Assembly: GCA_032718475.1 (NCBI GenBank)
Contig: JAUCBJ010003075.1
Coordinates: forward strand, 1-64,000
Reading direction: 5' to 3'
Length of the DNA stretch: 64,000 bases
Source: Nemertoderma westbladi
Lineage: Eukaryota; Xenacoelomorpha; Nemertodermatida; Nemertodermatidae
The stretch's first letter is position 1; every line of letters begins with the position of its first letter. The notes under the pieces are model-generated. The model was not told the origin of the DNA, did not search any database, and saw only the letters and a program-made list of their open reading frames with translations. Position numbers and translations under genes: made by a program. Shown in pieces: positions 1-16,227 of the stretch.

Positions 1-3000
1 GATACGGAACAGTGTCGCTTACCTGTGTTGTAACTGGAAACGGAACAGTGTCGCTTATCTGTGTTGTAACTGGTTACGGAACAGTGTCGCTTACCTGTGA
101 TGTAACTGATACGGAACAGTGTCGCTTACCTGTGTTGTAACTGATACGGAACAGTGTCGCTTACCTGTGTTGTAACTGATACGGAACAGTGTCGCTTACC
201 TGTGTTGTAACTGGAAACGGAACAGTGTCGCTTATCTGTGTTGTAACTGGTTACGGAACAGTGTCGCTTATCTGTGTTGTAACTGGTTACGGAACAGTGT
301 CGCTTACCTGTGTTGTAACTGGAGACGGAACAGTGTCGCTTACCTGTGTTGTAACTGATACGGAACTGTGTCGCTTACCTGTGTTGTAACTGGAGGCGCA
401 ACAGTGTCGCTTATCTGTGTTGTAACTGGAGGCGGAACAGTGTCTCTTACCTGTGTTGTAAATGGAGGCGCAACAGTGTCGCTTACCTGTGTTGTAACTG
501 ATACGGAACTGTGTCGCTTACCTGTGTTGTAACCGGTTACGGAACAGTGTCGCTTACCTGTGCTGTAACTGAGGCGGAACAGTGTCGCTTACCTGTGTTG
601 TAACTGGAGGCGCAACAGTGTCGCTTATCTGTGTTGTAACTGGAGGCGGAACAGTGTCTCTTACCTGTGTTGTAAATGGAGGCGCAACAGTGTCGCTTAC
701 CTGTGTTGTAACTGGTTACAGAACTGTGTCGCTTATCTGTGTTGTAACTGGTTACGGAACAGTGTCGCTTACCTGTGTTGTAACTGATACGGAACAGTGT
801 CGCTTACCTGTGTTGTAACCGGTTACGGAACAGTGTCGCTTACCTGTGCTGTAACTGAGGCGGAACAGTGTCGCTTACCTGTGTTGTAACTGGAGGCGCA
901 ACAGTGTCGCTTATCTGTGTTGTAACTGGAGGCGGAACAGTGTCTCTTACCTGTGTTGTAAATGGAGGCGCAACAGTGTCGCTTACCTGTGTTGTAACTG
1001 GTTACAGAACTGTGTCGCTTACCTGTGTTGTAACTGATACGGAACAGTGTCGCTTACCTGTGTTGTAACTGATACGGAACAGTGTCGCTTACCTGTGTTG
1101 TAACTGGTTACGGAACAGTGTCGCTTACCTGTTTTGTAACTGGAGGCGGAACAATGTCTCTTACCTGTGTTGTAAATGGAGGCGGAACAGTGTCTCTTAC
1201 CTGTGTTGTAAATGGAGGCGGAACAGTGTCGCATACCTGTGTTGTAACTGGAGACGGAACAGTGTCGCTTACCTGTGTTGTAACTGGAGACGGAACAGTG
1301 TCGCTTACCTGTGTTGTAACTGGAGACGGAACAGTGTCGCTTACCTGTGTTGTAACTGGAGACGGAACAGTGTCGCTTACCTGTGTTGTAACTGGAGACG
1401 GAACAGTGTCGCTTACCTGTGTTGTAACTGGAGACGGAACAGTGTCGCTTACCTGTGTTGTAACTGGAGACGGAACAGTGTCGCTTACCTATGTTGTAAC
1501 TGGAGACGGAACTGTGTCGCTTACCTATGTTGTAACTGATACGGAACAGTGTCGCTTACCTGTGTTGTAACTGGTTACGGAACAGTGTCGCTTACCTGTG
1601 TTGTAACTGGAGACGGAACAGTGTCGCTTACCTGTGTTGTAACTGGAGACGGAACAGTGTCGCTTAGCTGTGTTGTAACTGGAAACGGAACAGTGTCGCT
1701 TACCTGTGTTGTAACTGGAGATGGAACAGTGTCGCTTACCTGTGTTGTAACTGATACGGAACTGTGTCGCTTACCTGTGTTGTAACTGGTTACGGAACAG
1801 TGTCGCTTACCTGTGTTGTAACTGGAGACGGAACAGTGTCGCTTACCTGTGTTGTAACTGGAGACGGAACAGTGTCGCTTACCTGTGTTGTAACTGGAGA
1901 CGGAACAGTGTCGCTTACCTATGTTGTAACTGATACGGAACAGTGTCGCTTACCTGTGTTGTTACTGGTTACGGAACAGTGTCGCTTACCTGTGTTGTAA
2001 CTGGAGACGGAACAGTGTCGCTTACCTGTGTTGTAACTGGATACGGAACAGTGCCGCTTACCTGCGTTGTAACTGATACGGAACAGTGTCGCTTACCTGC
2101 GTTGTAACCGGAGACGGAACAGTGTCGCTTACCTGTGTTGTAACTGGAGACGGAACAGTGTCGCTTACCTGTGTTGTAACTGGATACGGAACAGTGCCGC
2201 TTACCTGTGTTGTAACTGATACGGAACAGTGTCGCTTACCTGTGTTGTAACTGATACGGAACTGTGTCGCTTACCTGTGTTGTAACTGGTTACGGAACAG
2301 TGTCGCTTACCTGTGTTGTAACTGGAGACGGAACAGTGTCGCTTACCTACGTTGTAACCGATACGGAACAGTGTCGCTTACCTACGTTGTAACTGGAGAC
2401 GGAACAGTGTCGTTTACCTGTGTTGTAACCGATACGGAACAGTGTCGCTTACCTGTGTTGTAACCGATACGGAACAGTGTCGCTTACCTGTGTTGTAACT
2501 GATACGGAACAGTGTCGCTTACCTGTGTTGTAACTGGAGACGGAACAGTGTCGCTTACCTGTGTTGTAACTGATACGGAACAGTGTCGCTTACCTGTGTT
2601 GTAACTGATACGGAACTGTGTCGCTTACCTGTGTTGTAACTGGAGACGGAACAGTGTCGCTTACCTGTGTTGTAACTGGAGACGGAACAGTGTCGCTTAC
2701 CTGTGTTGTAACTGAGACGGAACAGTGTCGCTTACCTGTGTTGTAACTGATACGGAACAGTGTCGCTTACCTGTGTTGTAACTGATACGGAACAGTGTCG
2801 CTTACCTGTGTTGTAACTGGATACGGAACAGTGTCGCTTACCTGTGTTGTAACTGGAGACGGAACAGTGTCGCTTACCTGTGTTGTAACTGATACGGAAC
2901 AGTGTCGCTTACCTATGTTGTAACTGATACGGAACAGTGTCGCTTACCTGTGTTGTAACTGGAGACGGAACAGTGTCGCTTACCTGTGTTGTAACTGGAT

Positions 3001-6000
3001 ACGGAACAGTGTCGCTTACCTGTGTTGTAACTGGAGACGGAACAGTGTCGCTTACCTGTGTTGTAACTGGAGACGGAACAGTGTCGCTTACCTATGTTGT
3101 AACTGATACGGAACAGTGTCGCTTACCTGTGTTGTAACTGGAGACGGAACAGTGTCGCTTACCTGTGTTGTAACTGGATACGGAACAGTGTCGCTTACCT
3201 GTGTTGTAACTGGAGACGGAACAGTGTCGCTTACCTGTGTTGTAACTGATACGGAACAGTGTCGCTTACCTGTGTTGTAACTGATACGGAACAGTGTCGC
3301 TTACCTACGTTGTAACCGATACGGAACAGTGTCGCTTACCTACGTTGTAACCGATACGGAACAGTGTCGCTTACCTGTGTTGTAACTGGAGACGGAACAG
3401 TGTCGCTTACCTGTGTTGTAACTGATACGGAACAGTGTCGCTTACCTGTGTTGTAACTGATACGGAACAGTGTCGCTTACCTACGTTGTAACCGATACGG
3501 AACAGTGTCGCTTACCTGTGTTGTAACTGATACGGAACAGTGTCGCTTACCTACGTTGTAACCGATACGGAACAGTGTCGCTTACCTGTGTTGTAACTGG
3601 AGACGGAACAGTGTCGCTTACCTGTGTTGTAACTGATACGGAACAGTGTCGCTTACCTACGTTGTAACCGATACGGAACAGTGTCGCTTACCTACGTTGT
3701 AACCGATACGGAACAGTGTCGCTTACCTACGTTGTAACCGATACGGAACAGTGTCGCTTACCTGTGTTGTAACTGGAGACGGAACAGTGTCGCTTACCTG
3801 TGTTGTAACTGGTTACGGAACAGTGTCGCTTACCTGTGTTGTAACTGGTTACGGAACAGTGTCGCTTACCTGTGTTGTAACTGGATACGGAACAGTGTCG
3901 CTTACCTATGTTGTAACTGATACGGAACAGTGTCGCTTACCTGTGTTGTAACTGGAGACGGAACAGTGTCGCTTACCTGTGTTGTAACTGGAGACGGAAC
4001 AGTGTCGCTTACCTGTGTTGTTACTGGAAACGGAACAGTGTCGCTTACCTGTGTTGTAACTGGAGACGGAACAGTGTCGCTTACCTGTGTTGTAACCGAT
4101 ACGGAACAGTGTCGCTTACCTGTGTTGTAACTGGAGACGGAACAGTGTCGCTTACCTACGTTGTAACCGATACGGAACAGTGTCGCTTACCTACGTTGTA
4201 ACCGATACGGAACAGTGTCGCTTACCTGTGTTGTAACTGGAGACGGAACAGTGTCGCTTACCTGTGTTGTAACTGGAGACGGAACCGTGTCGCTTACCTG
4301 TGTTGTAACTGATACGGAACAGTGTCGCTTACCTACGTTGTAACCGATACGGAACAGTGTCGCTTACCTGTGTTGTAACTGGAGACGGAACAGTGTCGCT
4401 TACCTGTGTTGTAACTGATACGGAACAGTGTCGCTTACCTACGTTGTAACCGATACGGAACAGTGTCGCTTACCTACGTTGTAACCGATACGGAACAGTG
4501 TCGCTTACCTGTGTTGTAACTGGAGACGGAACAGTGTCGCTTACCTGTGTTGTAACTGGAGACGGAACCGTGTCGCTTACCTGTGTTGTAACTGGAGACG
4601 GAACAGTGTCGCTTACCTGTGTTGTAACTGGAGACGGAACAGTGTCGCTTACCTGTGTTGTAACTGATACGGAACAGTGTCGCTTACCTACGTTGTAACC
4701 GATACGGAACAGTGTCGCTTACCTACGTTGTAACCGATACGGAACAGTGTCGCTTACCTGTGTTGTAACTGGTTACGGAACAGTGTCGCTTACCTGTGTT
4801 GTAACTGGAGACGGAACAGTGTCGCTTACCTGTGTTGTAACTGATACGGAACAGTGTCGCTTACCTACGTTGTAACCGATACGGAACAGTGTCGCTTACC
4901 TACGTTGTAACCGATACGGAACAGTGTCGCTTACCTGTGTTGTAACTGGTTACGGAACAGTGTCGCTTACCTGTGTTGTAACTGGAGACGGAACAGTGTC
5001 GCTTACCTGTGTTGTAACTGGAGACGGAACCGTGTCGCTTACCTGTGTTGTAACTGATACGGAACAGTGTCGCTTACCTACGTTGTAACCGATACGGAAC
5101 AGTGTCGCTTACCTGTGTTGTAACTGGAGACGGAACAGTGTCGCTTACCTGTGTTGTAACTGATACGGAACAGTGTCGCTTACCTACGTTGTAACCGATA
5201 CGGAACAGTGTCGCTTACCTACGTTGTAACCGATACGGAACAGTGTCGCTTACCTGTGTTGTAACTGGAGACGGAACAGTGTCGCTTACCTGTGTTGTAA
5301 CTGGAGACGGAACCGTGTCGCTTACCTACGTTGTAACCGATACGGAACAGTGTCGCTTACCTACGTTGTAACCGATACGGAACAGTGTCGCTTACCTGTG
5401 TTGTAACTGGAGACGGAACAGTGTCGCTTACCTACGTTGTAACCGATACGGAACAGTGTCGCTTACCTACGTTGTAACTGGAGACGGAACAGTGTCGCTT
5501 ACCTGTGTTGTTACTGGTTTACGGAACAGTGTCGCTTACCTGTGTTGTAACTGGAGACGGAACAGTGTCGCTTACCTGTGTTGTAACTGGAGACGGAACA
5601 GTGTCGCTTACCTGTGTTGTAACTGGAGACGGAACAGTGTCGCTTACCTGTTTTGTAACTGAGACGGAACAGTGTCGCTTACCTGTGTTGTAACTGGAGA
5701 CGGAACCGTGTCGCTTACCTGTGTTGTAACTGGAGACGGAACAGTGTCGCTTACCTGTGTTGTAACTGGATACGGAACAGTGTCGCTTACCTGTGTTGTA
5801 ACTGGAGACGGAACAGTGTCGCTTACCTGTGTTGTAACTGGAGACGGAACCGTGTCGCTTACCTACGTTGTAACCGATACGGAACAGTGTCGCTTACCTA
5901 CGTTGTAACCGATACGGAACAGTGTCGCTTACCTGTGTTGTAACTGGAGACGGAACAGTGTCGCTTACCTGTGTTGTAACTGGAGACGGAACAGTGTCGC

Positions 6001-9000
6001 TTACCTGTGTTGTAACTGGAGACGGAACAGTGTCGCTTACCTGTGTTGTAACTGGATACGGAACAGTGTCGCTTACCTGTGTTGTAACTGGAGACGGAAC
6101 AGTGTCGCTTACCTACGTTGTAACCGATACGGAACAGTGTCGCTTACCTACGTTGTAACCGATACGGAACAGTGTCGCTTACCTACGTTGTAACCGATAC
6201 GGAACAGTGTCGCTTACCTGTGTTGTAACTGGAGACGGAACAGTGTCGCTTACCTACGTTGTAACCGATACGGAACAGTGTCGCTTACCTGTGTTGTAAC
6301 TGGATACGGAACAGTGTCGCTTACCTACGTTGTAACCGATACGGAACAGTGTCGCTTACCTGTGTTGTAACTGGAGACGGAACAGTGTCGCTTACCTGTG
6401 TTGTAACTGGAGACGGAACAGTGTCGCTTACCTGTGTTGTAACTGGAGACGGAACAGTGTCGCTTACCTGTGTTGTAACTGGAGACGGAACAGTGTCGCT
6501 TACCTGTGTTGTAACTGATACGGAACAGTGTCGCTTACCTACGTTGTAACCGATACGGAACAGTGTCGCTTACCTGTGTTGTAACCGATACGGAACAGTG
6601 TCGCTTACCTGTGTTGTAACTGATACGGAACAGTGTCGCTTACCTGTGTTGTAACTGGAGACGGAACAGTGTCGCTTACCTGTGTTGTAACTGGAGACGG
6701 AACAGTGTCGCTTACCTGTGTTGTAACTGATACGGAACCGTGTCGCTTACCTACGTTGTAACCGATACGGAACAGTGTCGCTTACCTACGTTGTAACTGA
6801 TACGGAACAGTGTCGCTTACCTACGTTGTAACCGATACGGAACAGTGTCGCTTACCTACGTTGTAACTGGAGACGGAACAGTGTCGCTTACCTACGTTGT
6901 AACTGGAGACGGAACAGTGTCGCTTACCTGTGTTGTAACTGATACGGAACAGTGTCGCTTACCTGTGTTGTAACTGGAGACGGAACAGTGTCGCTTACCT
7001 GTGTTGTAACTGATACGGAACAGTGTCGCTTACCTGTGTTGTAACTGATACGGAACTGTGTCGCTTACCTGTGTTGTAACTGGAGACGGAACAGTGTCGC
7101 TTACCTGTGTTGTAACTGGAGACGGAACAGTGTCGCTTACCTGTGTTGTAACTGATACGGAACAGTGTCGCTTACCTGTGTTGTAACCGATACGGAACAG
7201 TGTCGCTTACCTACGTTGTAACTGGAGACGGAACAGTGTCGTTTACCTGTGTTGTAACTGATACGGAACAGTGTCGCTTACCTGTTTTGTAACTGGAGAC
7301 GGAACAGTGTCGCTTACCTGTGTTGTAACTGGAGACGGAACAGTGTCGCTTACCTGTGTTGTAACTGGATACGGAACAGTGTCGCTTACCTACGTTGTAA
7401 CCGATACGGAACAGTGTCGCTTACCTACGTTGTAACCGATACGGAACAGTGTCGCTTACCTACGTTGTAACTGGAGACGGAACAGTGTCGTTTACCTGTG
7501 GTGTAACTGATACGGAACAGTGTCGCTTACCTGTTTTGTAACTGGAGACGGAACAGTGTCGCTTACCTGTGTTGTAACTGATACGGAACAGTGTCGCTTA
7601 CCTGTGTTGTAACCGATACGGAACAGTGTCGCTTACCTACGTTGTAACCGATACGGAACAGTGTCGCTTACCTACGTTGTAACCGATACGGAACAGTGTC
7701 GCTTACCTGTGTTGTAACTGGATACGGAACAGTGTCGCTTACCTGTGTTGTAACTGGAGACGGAACAGTGTCGCTTACCTGTGTTGTAACTGGATACGGA
7801 ACAGTGTCGCTTACCTACGTTGTAACCGATACGGAACAGTGTCGCTTACCTACGTTGTAACCGATACGGAACAGTGTCGCTTACCTACGTTGTAACTGGA
7901 GACGGAACAGTGTCGTTTACCTGTGTTGTAACTGATACGGAACAGTGTCGCTTACCTGTGTTGTAACTGATACGGAACAGTGTCGCTTACCTGTGTTGTA
8001 ACTGATACGGAACAGTGTCGCTTACCTACGTTGTAACTGATACGGAACAGTGTCGCTTACCTACGTTGTAACCGATACGGAACAGTGTCGCTTACCTACG
8101 TTGTAACCGATACGGAACAGTGTCGCTTACCTGTGTTGTAACTGGAGACGGAACAGTGTCGCTTACCTGTGTTGTAACTGATACGGAACAGTGTCGCTTA
8201 CCTGTGTTGTAACTGGTTACGGAACAGTGTCGCTTACCTGTGTTGTAACTGGAGACGGAACAGTGTCGCTTACCTGTGTTGTAACTGGATACGGAACAGT
8301 GTCGCTTACCTACGTTGTAACCGATACGGAACAGTGTCGCTTACCTACGTTGTAACTGGAGACGGAACAGTGTCGTTTACCTGTGTTGTAACTGATACGG
8401 AACAGTGTCGCTTACCTGTGTTCTAACTGGAGGCGGAACAGTGTCGCTTACCTGTGTTGTAACTGGTTACGGAACAGTGTCGCTTACCTACGTTGTAACC
8501 GATACGGAACAGTGTCGCTTACCTACGTTGTAACCGATACGGAACAGTGTCGCTTACCTGTGTTGTAACTGGAGACGGAACAGTGTCGCTTACCTGTGTT
8601 GTAACTGGAGACGGAACAGTGTCGCTTACCTACGTTGTAACTGGAGACGGAACAGTGTCGCTTACCTACGTTGTAACCGATACGGAACAGTGTCGCTTAC
8701 CTACGTTGTAACCGATACGGAACAGTGTCGCTTACCTACGTTGTAACTGGAGACGGAACAGTGTCGCTTACCTGTGTTGTAACTGGAGACGGAACAGTGT
8801 CGCTTACCTACGTTGTAACTGGAGACGGAACAGTGTCGTTTACCTGTGTTGTAACTGGAGACGGAACAGTGTCGCTTACCTACGTTGTAACCGATACGGA
8901 ACAGTGTCGCTTACCTACGTTGTAACCGATACGGAACAGTGTCGCTTACCTACGTTGTAACTGGAGACGGAACAGTGTCGTTTACCTACGTTGTAACCGA

Positions 9001-12000
9001 TACGGAACAGTGTCGCTTACCTACGTTGTAACCGATACGGAACAGTGTCGCTTACCTACGTTGTAACCGATACGGAACAGTGTCGCTTACCTACGTTGTA
9101 ACTGGAGACGGAACAGTGTCGTTTACCTACGTTGTAACCGATACGGAACAGTGTCGCTTACCTGTGTTGTAACTGATACGGAACAGTGTCGCTTACCTGT
9201 GTTGTAACCGATACGGAACAGTGTCGCTTACCTACGTTGTAACCGATACGGAACAGTGTCGCTTACCTGTGTTGTAACTGGAGACGGAACATTGTCGCTT
9301 ACCTGTGTTGTAACTGGTTACGGAACAGTGTCGCTTACCTGTGTTGTAACTGGAGACGGAACAGTGTCGCTTACCTGTGTTGTAACTGGAGACGGAACAG
9401 TGTCGTTTACCTACGTTGTAACCGATACGGAACAGTGTCGCTTACCTGTGTTGTAACTGATACGGAACAGTGTCGCTTACCTGTGTTGTAACCGATACGG
9501 AACAGTGTCGCTTACCTACGTTGTAACCGATACGGAACAGTGTCGCTTACCTGTGTTGTAACTGGAGACGGAACATTGTCGCTTACCTGTGTTGTAACTG
9601 GTTACGGAACAGTGTCGCTTACCTGTGTTGTAACTGGAGACGGAACAGTGTCGCTTACCTGTGTTGTAACTGGATACGGAACAGTGTCGCTTACCTACGT
9701 TGTAACCGATACGGAACAGTGTCGCTTACCTACGTTGTAACTGATACGGAACAGTGTCGCTTACCTACGTTGTAACTGATACGGAACAGTGTCGCTTACC
9801 TACGTTGTAACCGATACGGAACAGTGTCGCTTACCTACGTTGTAACCAATACGGAACAGTGTCGCTTACCTACGTTGTAACCGATACGGAACAGTGTCGC
9901 TTACCTACGTTGTAACCGATACGGAACAGTGTCGCTTACCTGTGTTGTAACTGGAGACGGAACATTGTCGCTTACCTGTGTTGTAACTGGTTACGGAACA
10001 GTGTCGCTTACCTGTGTTGTAACTGGAGACGGAACAGTGTCGCTTACCTGTGTTGTAACTGGATACGGAACAGTGTCGCTTACCTACGTTGTAACCGATA
10101 CGGAACAGTGTCGCTTACCTGTGTTGTAACTGGAGACGGAACAGTGTCGCTTACCTACGTTGTAACCGATACGGAACAGTGTCGCTTACCTACGTTGTAA
10201 CTGGAGACGGAACAGTGTCGTTTACCTGTGTTGTAACTGATACGGAACAGTGTCGCTTACCTGTGTTGTAACTGATACGGAACAGTGTCGCTTACCTACG
10301 TTGTAACCGATACGGAACAGTGTCGCTTACCTACGTTGTAACCGATACGGAACAGTGTCGCTTACCTACGTTGTAACCGATACGGAACAGTGTCGCTTAC
10401 CTACGTTGTAACTGATACGGAACAGTGTCGCTTACCTGTTTTGTAACTGGAGACGGAACAGTGTCGCTTACCTGTGTTGTAACTGATACGGAACAGTGTC
10501 GCTTACCTGTGTTGTAACTGATACGGAACTGTGTCGCTTACCTGTGTTGTAACTGGAGACGGAACAGTGTCGCTTATCTGTGCTGTAACTGGAGACGGAA
10601 CAGTGTCGCTTACCTGTGTTGTAACCGATACGGAACAGTGTCGCTTACCTGTGTTGTAACTGGTTTCGGAACAGTGTCGCTTACCTGTGTTGTAACCGAT
10701 ACGGAACAGTGTCGCTTACCTACGTTGTAACTGGAGACGGAACAGTGTCGTTTACCTGTGTTGTAACTGATACGGAACAGTGTCGCTTACCTGTTTTGTA
10801 ACTGGAGACGGAACAGTGTCGCTTACCTGTGTTGTAACTGATACGGAACAGTGTCGCTTACCTGTGTTGTAACTGATACGGAACTGTGTCGCTTACCTGT
10901 GTTGTAACTGGAGACGGAACAGTGTCGCTTATCTGTGCTGTAACTGGAGACGGAACAGTGTCGCTTATCTGTGCTGTAACTGGAGACGGAACAGTGTCGC
11001 TTACCTGTGTTGTAACCGATACGGAACAGTGTCGCTTACCTGTGTTGTAACTGGTTTCGGAACAGTGTCGCTTACCTGTGTTGTAACTGGAGACGGAACA
11101 GTGTCGCTTACCTACGTTGTAACCGATACGGAACAGTGTCGCTTACCTACGTTGTAACCGATACGGAACAGTGTCGCTTACCTGTGTTGTAACTGGAGAC
11201 GGAACAGTGTCGCTTACCTACGTTGTAACTGATACGGAACAGTGTCGCTTACCTGTGTTGTAACTGATACGGAACTGTGTCGCTTACCTGTGTTGTAACT
11301 GGAGACGGAACAGTGTCGCTTATCTGTGCTGTAACTGGAGACGGAACAGTGTCGCTTACCTGTGTTGTAACCGATACGGAACAGTGTCGCTTACCTGTGT
11401 TGTAACTGGTTTCGGAACAGTGTCGCTTACCTGTGTTGTAACTGATACGGAACAGTGTCGCTTACCTGTGTTGTAACTGGAGACGGAACAGTGTCGCTTA
11501 CCTGTGTTGTAACTGATACGGAACAGTGTCGCTTACCTACGTTGTAACCGATACGGAACAGTGTCGCTTACCTGTGTTGTAACTGGAGACGGAACAGTGT
11601 CGCTTATCTGTGCTGTAACTGGAGACGGAACAGTGTCGCTTACCTGTGTTGTAACCGATACGGAACAGTGTCGCTTACCTGTGTTGTAACTGGTTTCGGA
11701 ACAGTGTCGCTTACCTGTGTTGTAACTGATACGGAACAGTGTCGCTTACCTGTGTTGTAACTGGAGACGGAACAGTGTCGCTTACCTACGTTGTAACTGA
11801 TACGGAACAGTGTCGCTTACCTACGTTGTAACTGATACGGAACAGTGTCGCTTACCTGTGTTGTAACTGGAGACGGAACAGTGTCGCTTACCTACGTTGT
11901 AACCGATACGGAACAGTGTCGCTTACCTACGTTGTAACCGATACGGAACTGTGTCGCTTACCTGTGTTGTAACCGATACGGAACTGTGTCGCTTACCTGT

Positions 12001-15000
12001 GTTGTAACTGGAGACGGAACTGTGTCGCTTACCTGTGTTGTAACTGGATACGGAACAGTGTCGCTTACCTACGTTGTAACTGGAGACGGAACAGTGTCGC
12101 TTACCTGTGTTGTAACCGATACGGAACAGTGTCGCTTACCTGTGTTGTAACCGATACGGAACTGTGTCGCTTACCTGTGTTGTAACTGGAGACGGAACTG
12201 TGTCGCTTACCTGTGTTGTAACTGGATACGGAACAGTGTCGCTTACCTACGTTGTAACTGGAGACGGAACAGTGTCGTTTACCTGTGTTGTAACTGGATA
12301 CGGAACAGTGTCGCTTACCTACGTTGTAACTGGAGACGGAACAGTGTCGTTTACCTGTGTTGTAACTGGATACGGAACAGTGTCGCTTACCTACGTTGTA
12401 ACCGATACGGAACAGTGTCGCTTACCTGTGTTGTAACCGATACGGAACAGTGTCGCTTACCTGTGTTGTAACTGGAGACGGAACAGTGTCGCTTACCTAC
12501 GTTGTAACTGATACGGAACAGTGTCGCTTACCTACGTTGTAACCGATACGGAACAGTGTCGCTTACCTACGTTGTAACTGGAGACGGAACAGTGTCGTTT
12601 ACCTGTGTTGTAACTGGATACGGAACAGTGTCGCTTACCTACGTTGTAACTGGAGACGGAACAGTGTCGTTTACCTGTGTTGTAACTGGATACGGAACAG
12701 TGTCGCTTACCTGTGTTGTAACTATGGAGACGGAACAGTGTCGCTTACCTGTGTTGTAACCGATACGGAACAGTGTCGCTTACCTGTGTTGTAACTGGAG
12801 ACGGAACAGTGTCGCTTACCTACGTTGTAACTGATACGGAACAGTGTCGCTTACCTACGTTGTAACCGATACGGAACAGTGTCGCTTACCTGTGTTGTAA
12901 CTATGGAGACGGAACAGTGTCGCTTACCTGTGTTGTAACTGGAGACGGAACAGTGTCGCTTACCTGTGTTGTAACTGGAGACGGAACAGTGTCGCTTACC
13001 TGTGTTGTAACTGATACGGAACAGTGTCGCTTACCTGTGTTGTAACTGGTTACGGAACAGTGTCGCTTACCTGTGTTGTAACTGATACGGAACAGTGTCG
13101 CTTACCTGTGTTGTAACTGGAGACGGAACAGTGTCGCTTACCTGTGTTGTTACTGGTTTACGGAACTGTGTCGCTTACCTGTGTTGTAACTGGAGACGGA
13201 ACAGTGTCGCTTACCTACGTTGTAACTGATACGGAACAGTGTCGCTTACCTACGTTGTAACTGATACGGAACAGTGTCGCTTACCTGTGTTGTAACCGAT
13301 ACGGAACAGTGTGGCTTACCTGTGTTGTAACTGGAGACGGAACAGTGTCGCTTACCTGTGTTGTAACTGGAGACGGAACAGTGTCGCTTACCTGTGTTGT
13401 TACTGGTTTACGGAACTGTGTCGCTTACCTGTGTTGTAACTGGTTACGGAACAGTGTCGCTTACCTGTGTTGTAACTGATACGGAACAGTGTCGCTTACC
13501 TGTGTTGTAACTGGAGACGGAACAGTGTCGCTTACCTGTGTTGTTACTGGTTTACGGAACTGTGTCGCTTACCTACGTTGTAACTGGTTACGGAACAGTG
13601 TCGCTTACCTGTGTTGTAACTGGAGACGGAACAGTGTCGCTTACCTGTGTTGTAACTGGAGACGGAACAGTGTCGCTTACCTGTGTTGTAACTGGAGACG
13701 GAACAGTGTCGCTTACCTGTGTTGTAACTGGAGACGGAACAGTGTCGCTTACCTATGTTGTAACTGATACGGAACTGTGTCGCTTACCTATGTTGTAACT
13801 GATACGGAACAGTGTCGCTTACCTGTGTTGTAACTGGAGACGGAACAGTGTCGCTTACCTGTGTTGTTACTGGTTTACGGAACTGTGTCGCTTACCTGTG
13901 TTGTAACTGGTTACGGAACAGTGTCGCTTACCTGTGTTGTAACTGATACGGAACAGTGTCGCTTACCTGTGTTGTAACTGGAGACGGAACAGTGTCGCTT
14001 ACCTGTGTTGTTACTGGTTTACGGAACTGTGTCGCTTACCTGTGTTGTAACTGGAGACGGAACAGTGTCGCTTACCTACGTTGTAACTGATACGGAACAG
14101 TGTCGCTTACCTACGTTGTAACCGATACGGAACAGTGTCGCTTACCTACGTTGTAACCGATACGGAACAGTGTCGCTTACCTACGTTGTAACCGATACGG
14201 AACAGTGTCGCTTACCTACGTTGTAACCGATACGGAACAGTGTCGCTTACCTGTGTTGTAACCGATACGGAACAGTGTCGCTTACCTGTGTTGTAACTGG
14301 AGACGGAACAGTGTCGCTTACCTGTGTTGTAACTGGAGGCGAAACAGTGTCGCTTACCTGTGTTGTAACTGGAGACGGAACAGTGTCGCTTACCTGTGTT
14401 GTAACTGATACGGAACAGTGTCGCTTACCTGTGTTGTAACTGATACGGAACAGTGTCGCTTACCTACGTTGTAACCGATACGGAACAGTGTCGCTTACCT
14501 ACGTTGTAACCGATACGGAACAGTGTCGCTTACCTGTGTTGTAACTGGTTACGGAACAGTGTCGCTTACCTGTGTTGTAACTGGTTACGGAACAGTGTCG
14601 CTTACCTGTGTTGTAACTGATACGGAACCGTGTCGCTTACCTGTGTTGTAACTGGAGACGGAACAGTGTCGCTTACCTGTGTTGTAACTGGAGACGGAAC
14701 AGTGTCGCTTACCTACGTTGTAACCGATACGGAACAGTGTCGCTTACCTACGTTGTAACCGATACGGAACAGTGTCGCTTACCTGTGTTGTAACTGGAGA
14801 CGGAACAGTGTCGCTTACCTACGTTGTAACCGATACGGAACAGTGTCGCTTACCTGTGTTGTAACTGGAGACGGAACTGTGTCGCTTACCTGTGTTGTAA
14901 CTGGAGACGGAACAGTGTCGCTTACCTGTGTTGTAACTGGAGACGGAACAGTGTCGCTTACCTGTGTTGTAACTGGAGGCGGAACAGTGTCGCTTACCTG

Positions 15001-16227
15001 TGTTGTAACTATGGAGACGGAACAGTGTCGCTTACCTGTGTTGTAACTGGATAAGGAACAGTGTCGCTTACCTACGTTGTAACCGATACGGAACAGTGTC
15101 GCTTACCTACGTTGTAACCGATACGGAACAGTGTCGCTTACCTGTGTTGTAACTGGTTACGGAACAGTGTCGCTTACCTGTGTTGTAACTGGAGGCGGAA
15201 CAGTGTCGCTTACCTGTGTTGTAACTATGGAGACGGAACAGTGTCGCTTACCTGTGTTGTAACTGGATACGGAACAGTGTCGCTTACCTACGTTGTAACC
15301 GATACGGAACAGTGTCGCTTACCTACGTTGTAACCGATACGGAACAGTGTCGCTTACCTGTGTTGTAACTGGTTTCGGAACAGTGTCGCTTACCTGTGTT
15401 GTAACTGGTTACGGAACAGTGTCGCTTACCTGTGTTGTAACTGATACGGAACAGTGTCGCTTACCTGTGTTGTAACTGGAGACGGAACAGTGTCGCTTAC
15501 CTGTGTTGTAACTGGAGGCGGAACAGTGTCGCTAACCTGTGTTGTAACTGGAGGCGGAATAGTGTCGTTTACCTGTGTTGTAACTGGTTACGGAACAGTG
15601 TCGCTTACCTGTGTTGTAACTGGAGACGGAACAGTGTCGCTTACCTGTGTTGTAACTGGAGACGGAACAGTGTCGCTTACCTACGTTGTAACCGATACGG
15701 AACAGTGTCGCTTACCTACGTTGTAACCGATACGGAACAGTGTCGCTTACCTACGTTGTAACCGATACGGAACAGTGTCGCTTACCTGTGTTGTAACTGG
15801 AGACGGAACAGTGTCGCTTACCTGTGTTGTAACTGATACGGAACAGTGTCGCTTACCTACGTTGTAACCGATACGGAACAGTGTCGCTTACCTACGTTGT
15901 AACCGATACGGAACAGTGTCGCTTACCTGTGTTGTAACTGGAGACGGAACAGTGTCGCTTACCTGTGTTGTAACTGATACGGAACAGTGTCGCTTACCTA
16001 CGTTGTAACCGATACGGAACAGTGTCGCTTACCTACGTTGTAACCGATACGGAACAGTGTCGCTTACCTACGTTGTAACCGATACGGAACAGTGTCGCTT
16101 ACCTACGTTGTAACCGATACGGAACAGTGTCGCTTACCTACGTTGTAACCGATACGGAAGAGTGTCGCTTACCTACGTTGTAACCGATACGGAACAGTGT
16201 CGCTTACCTACGTTGTAACCGATACGG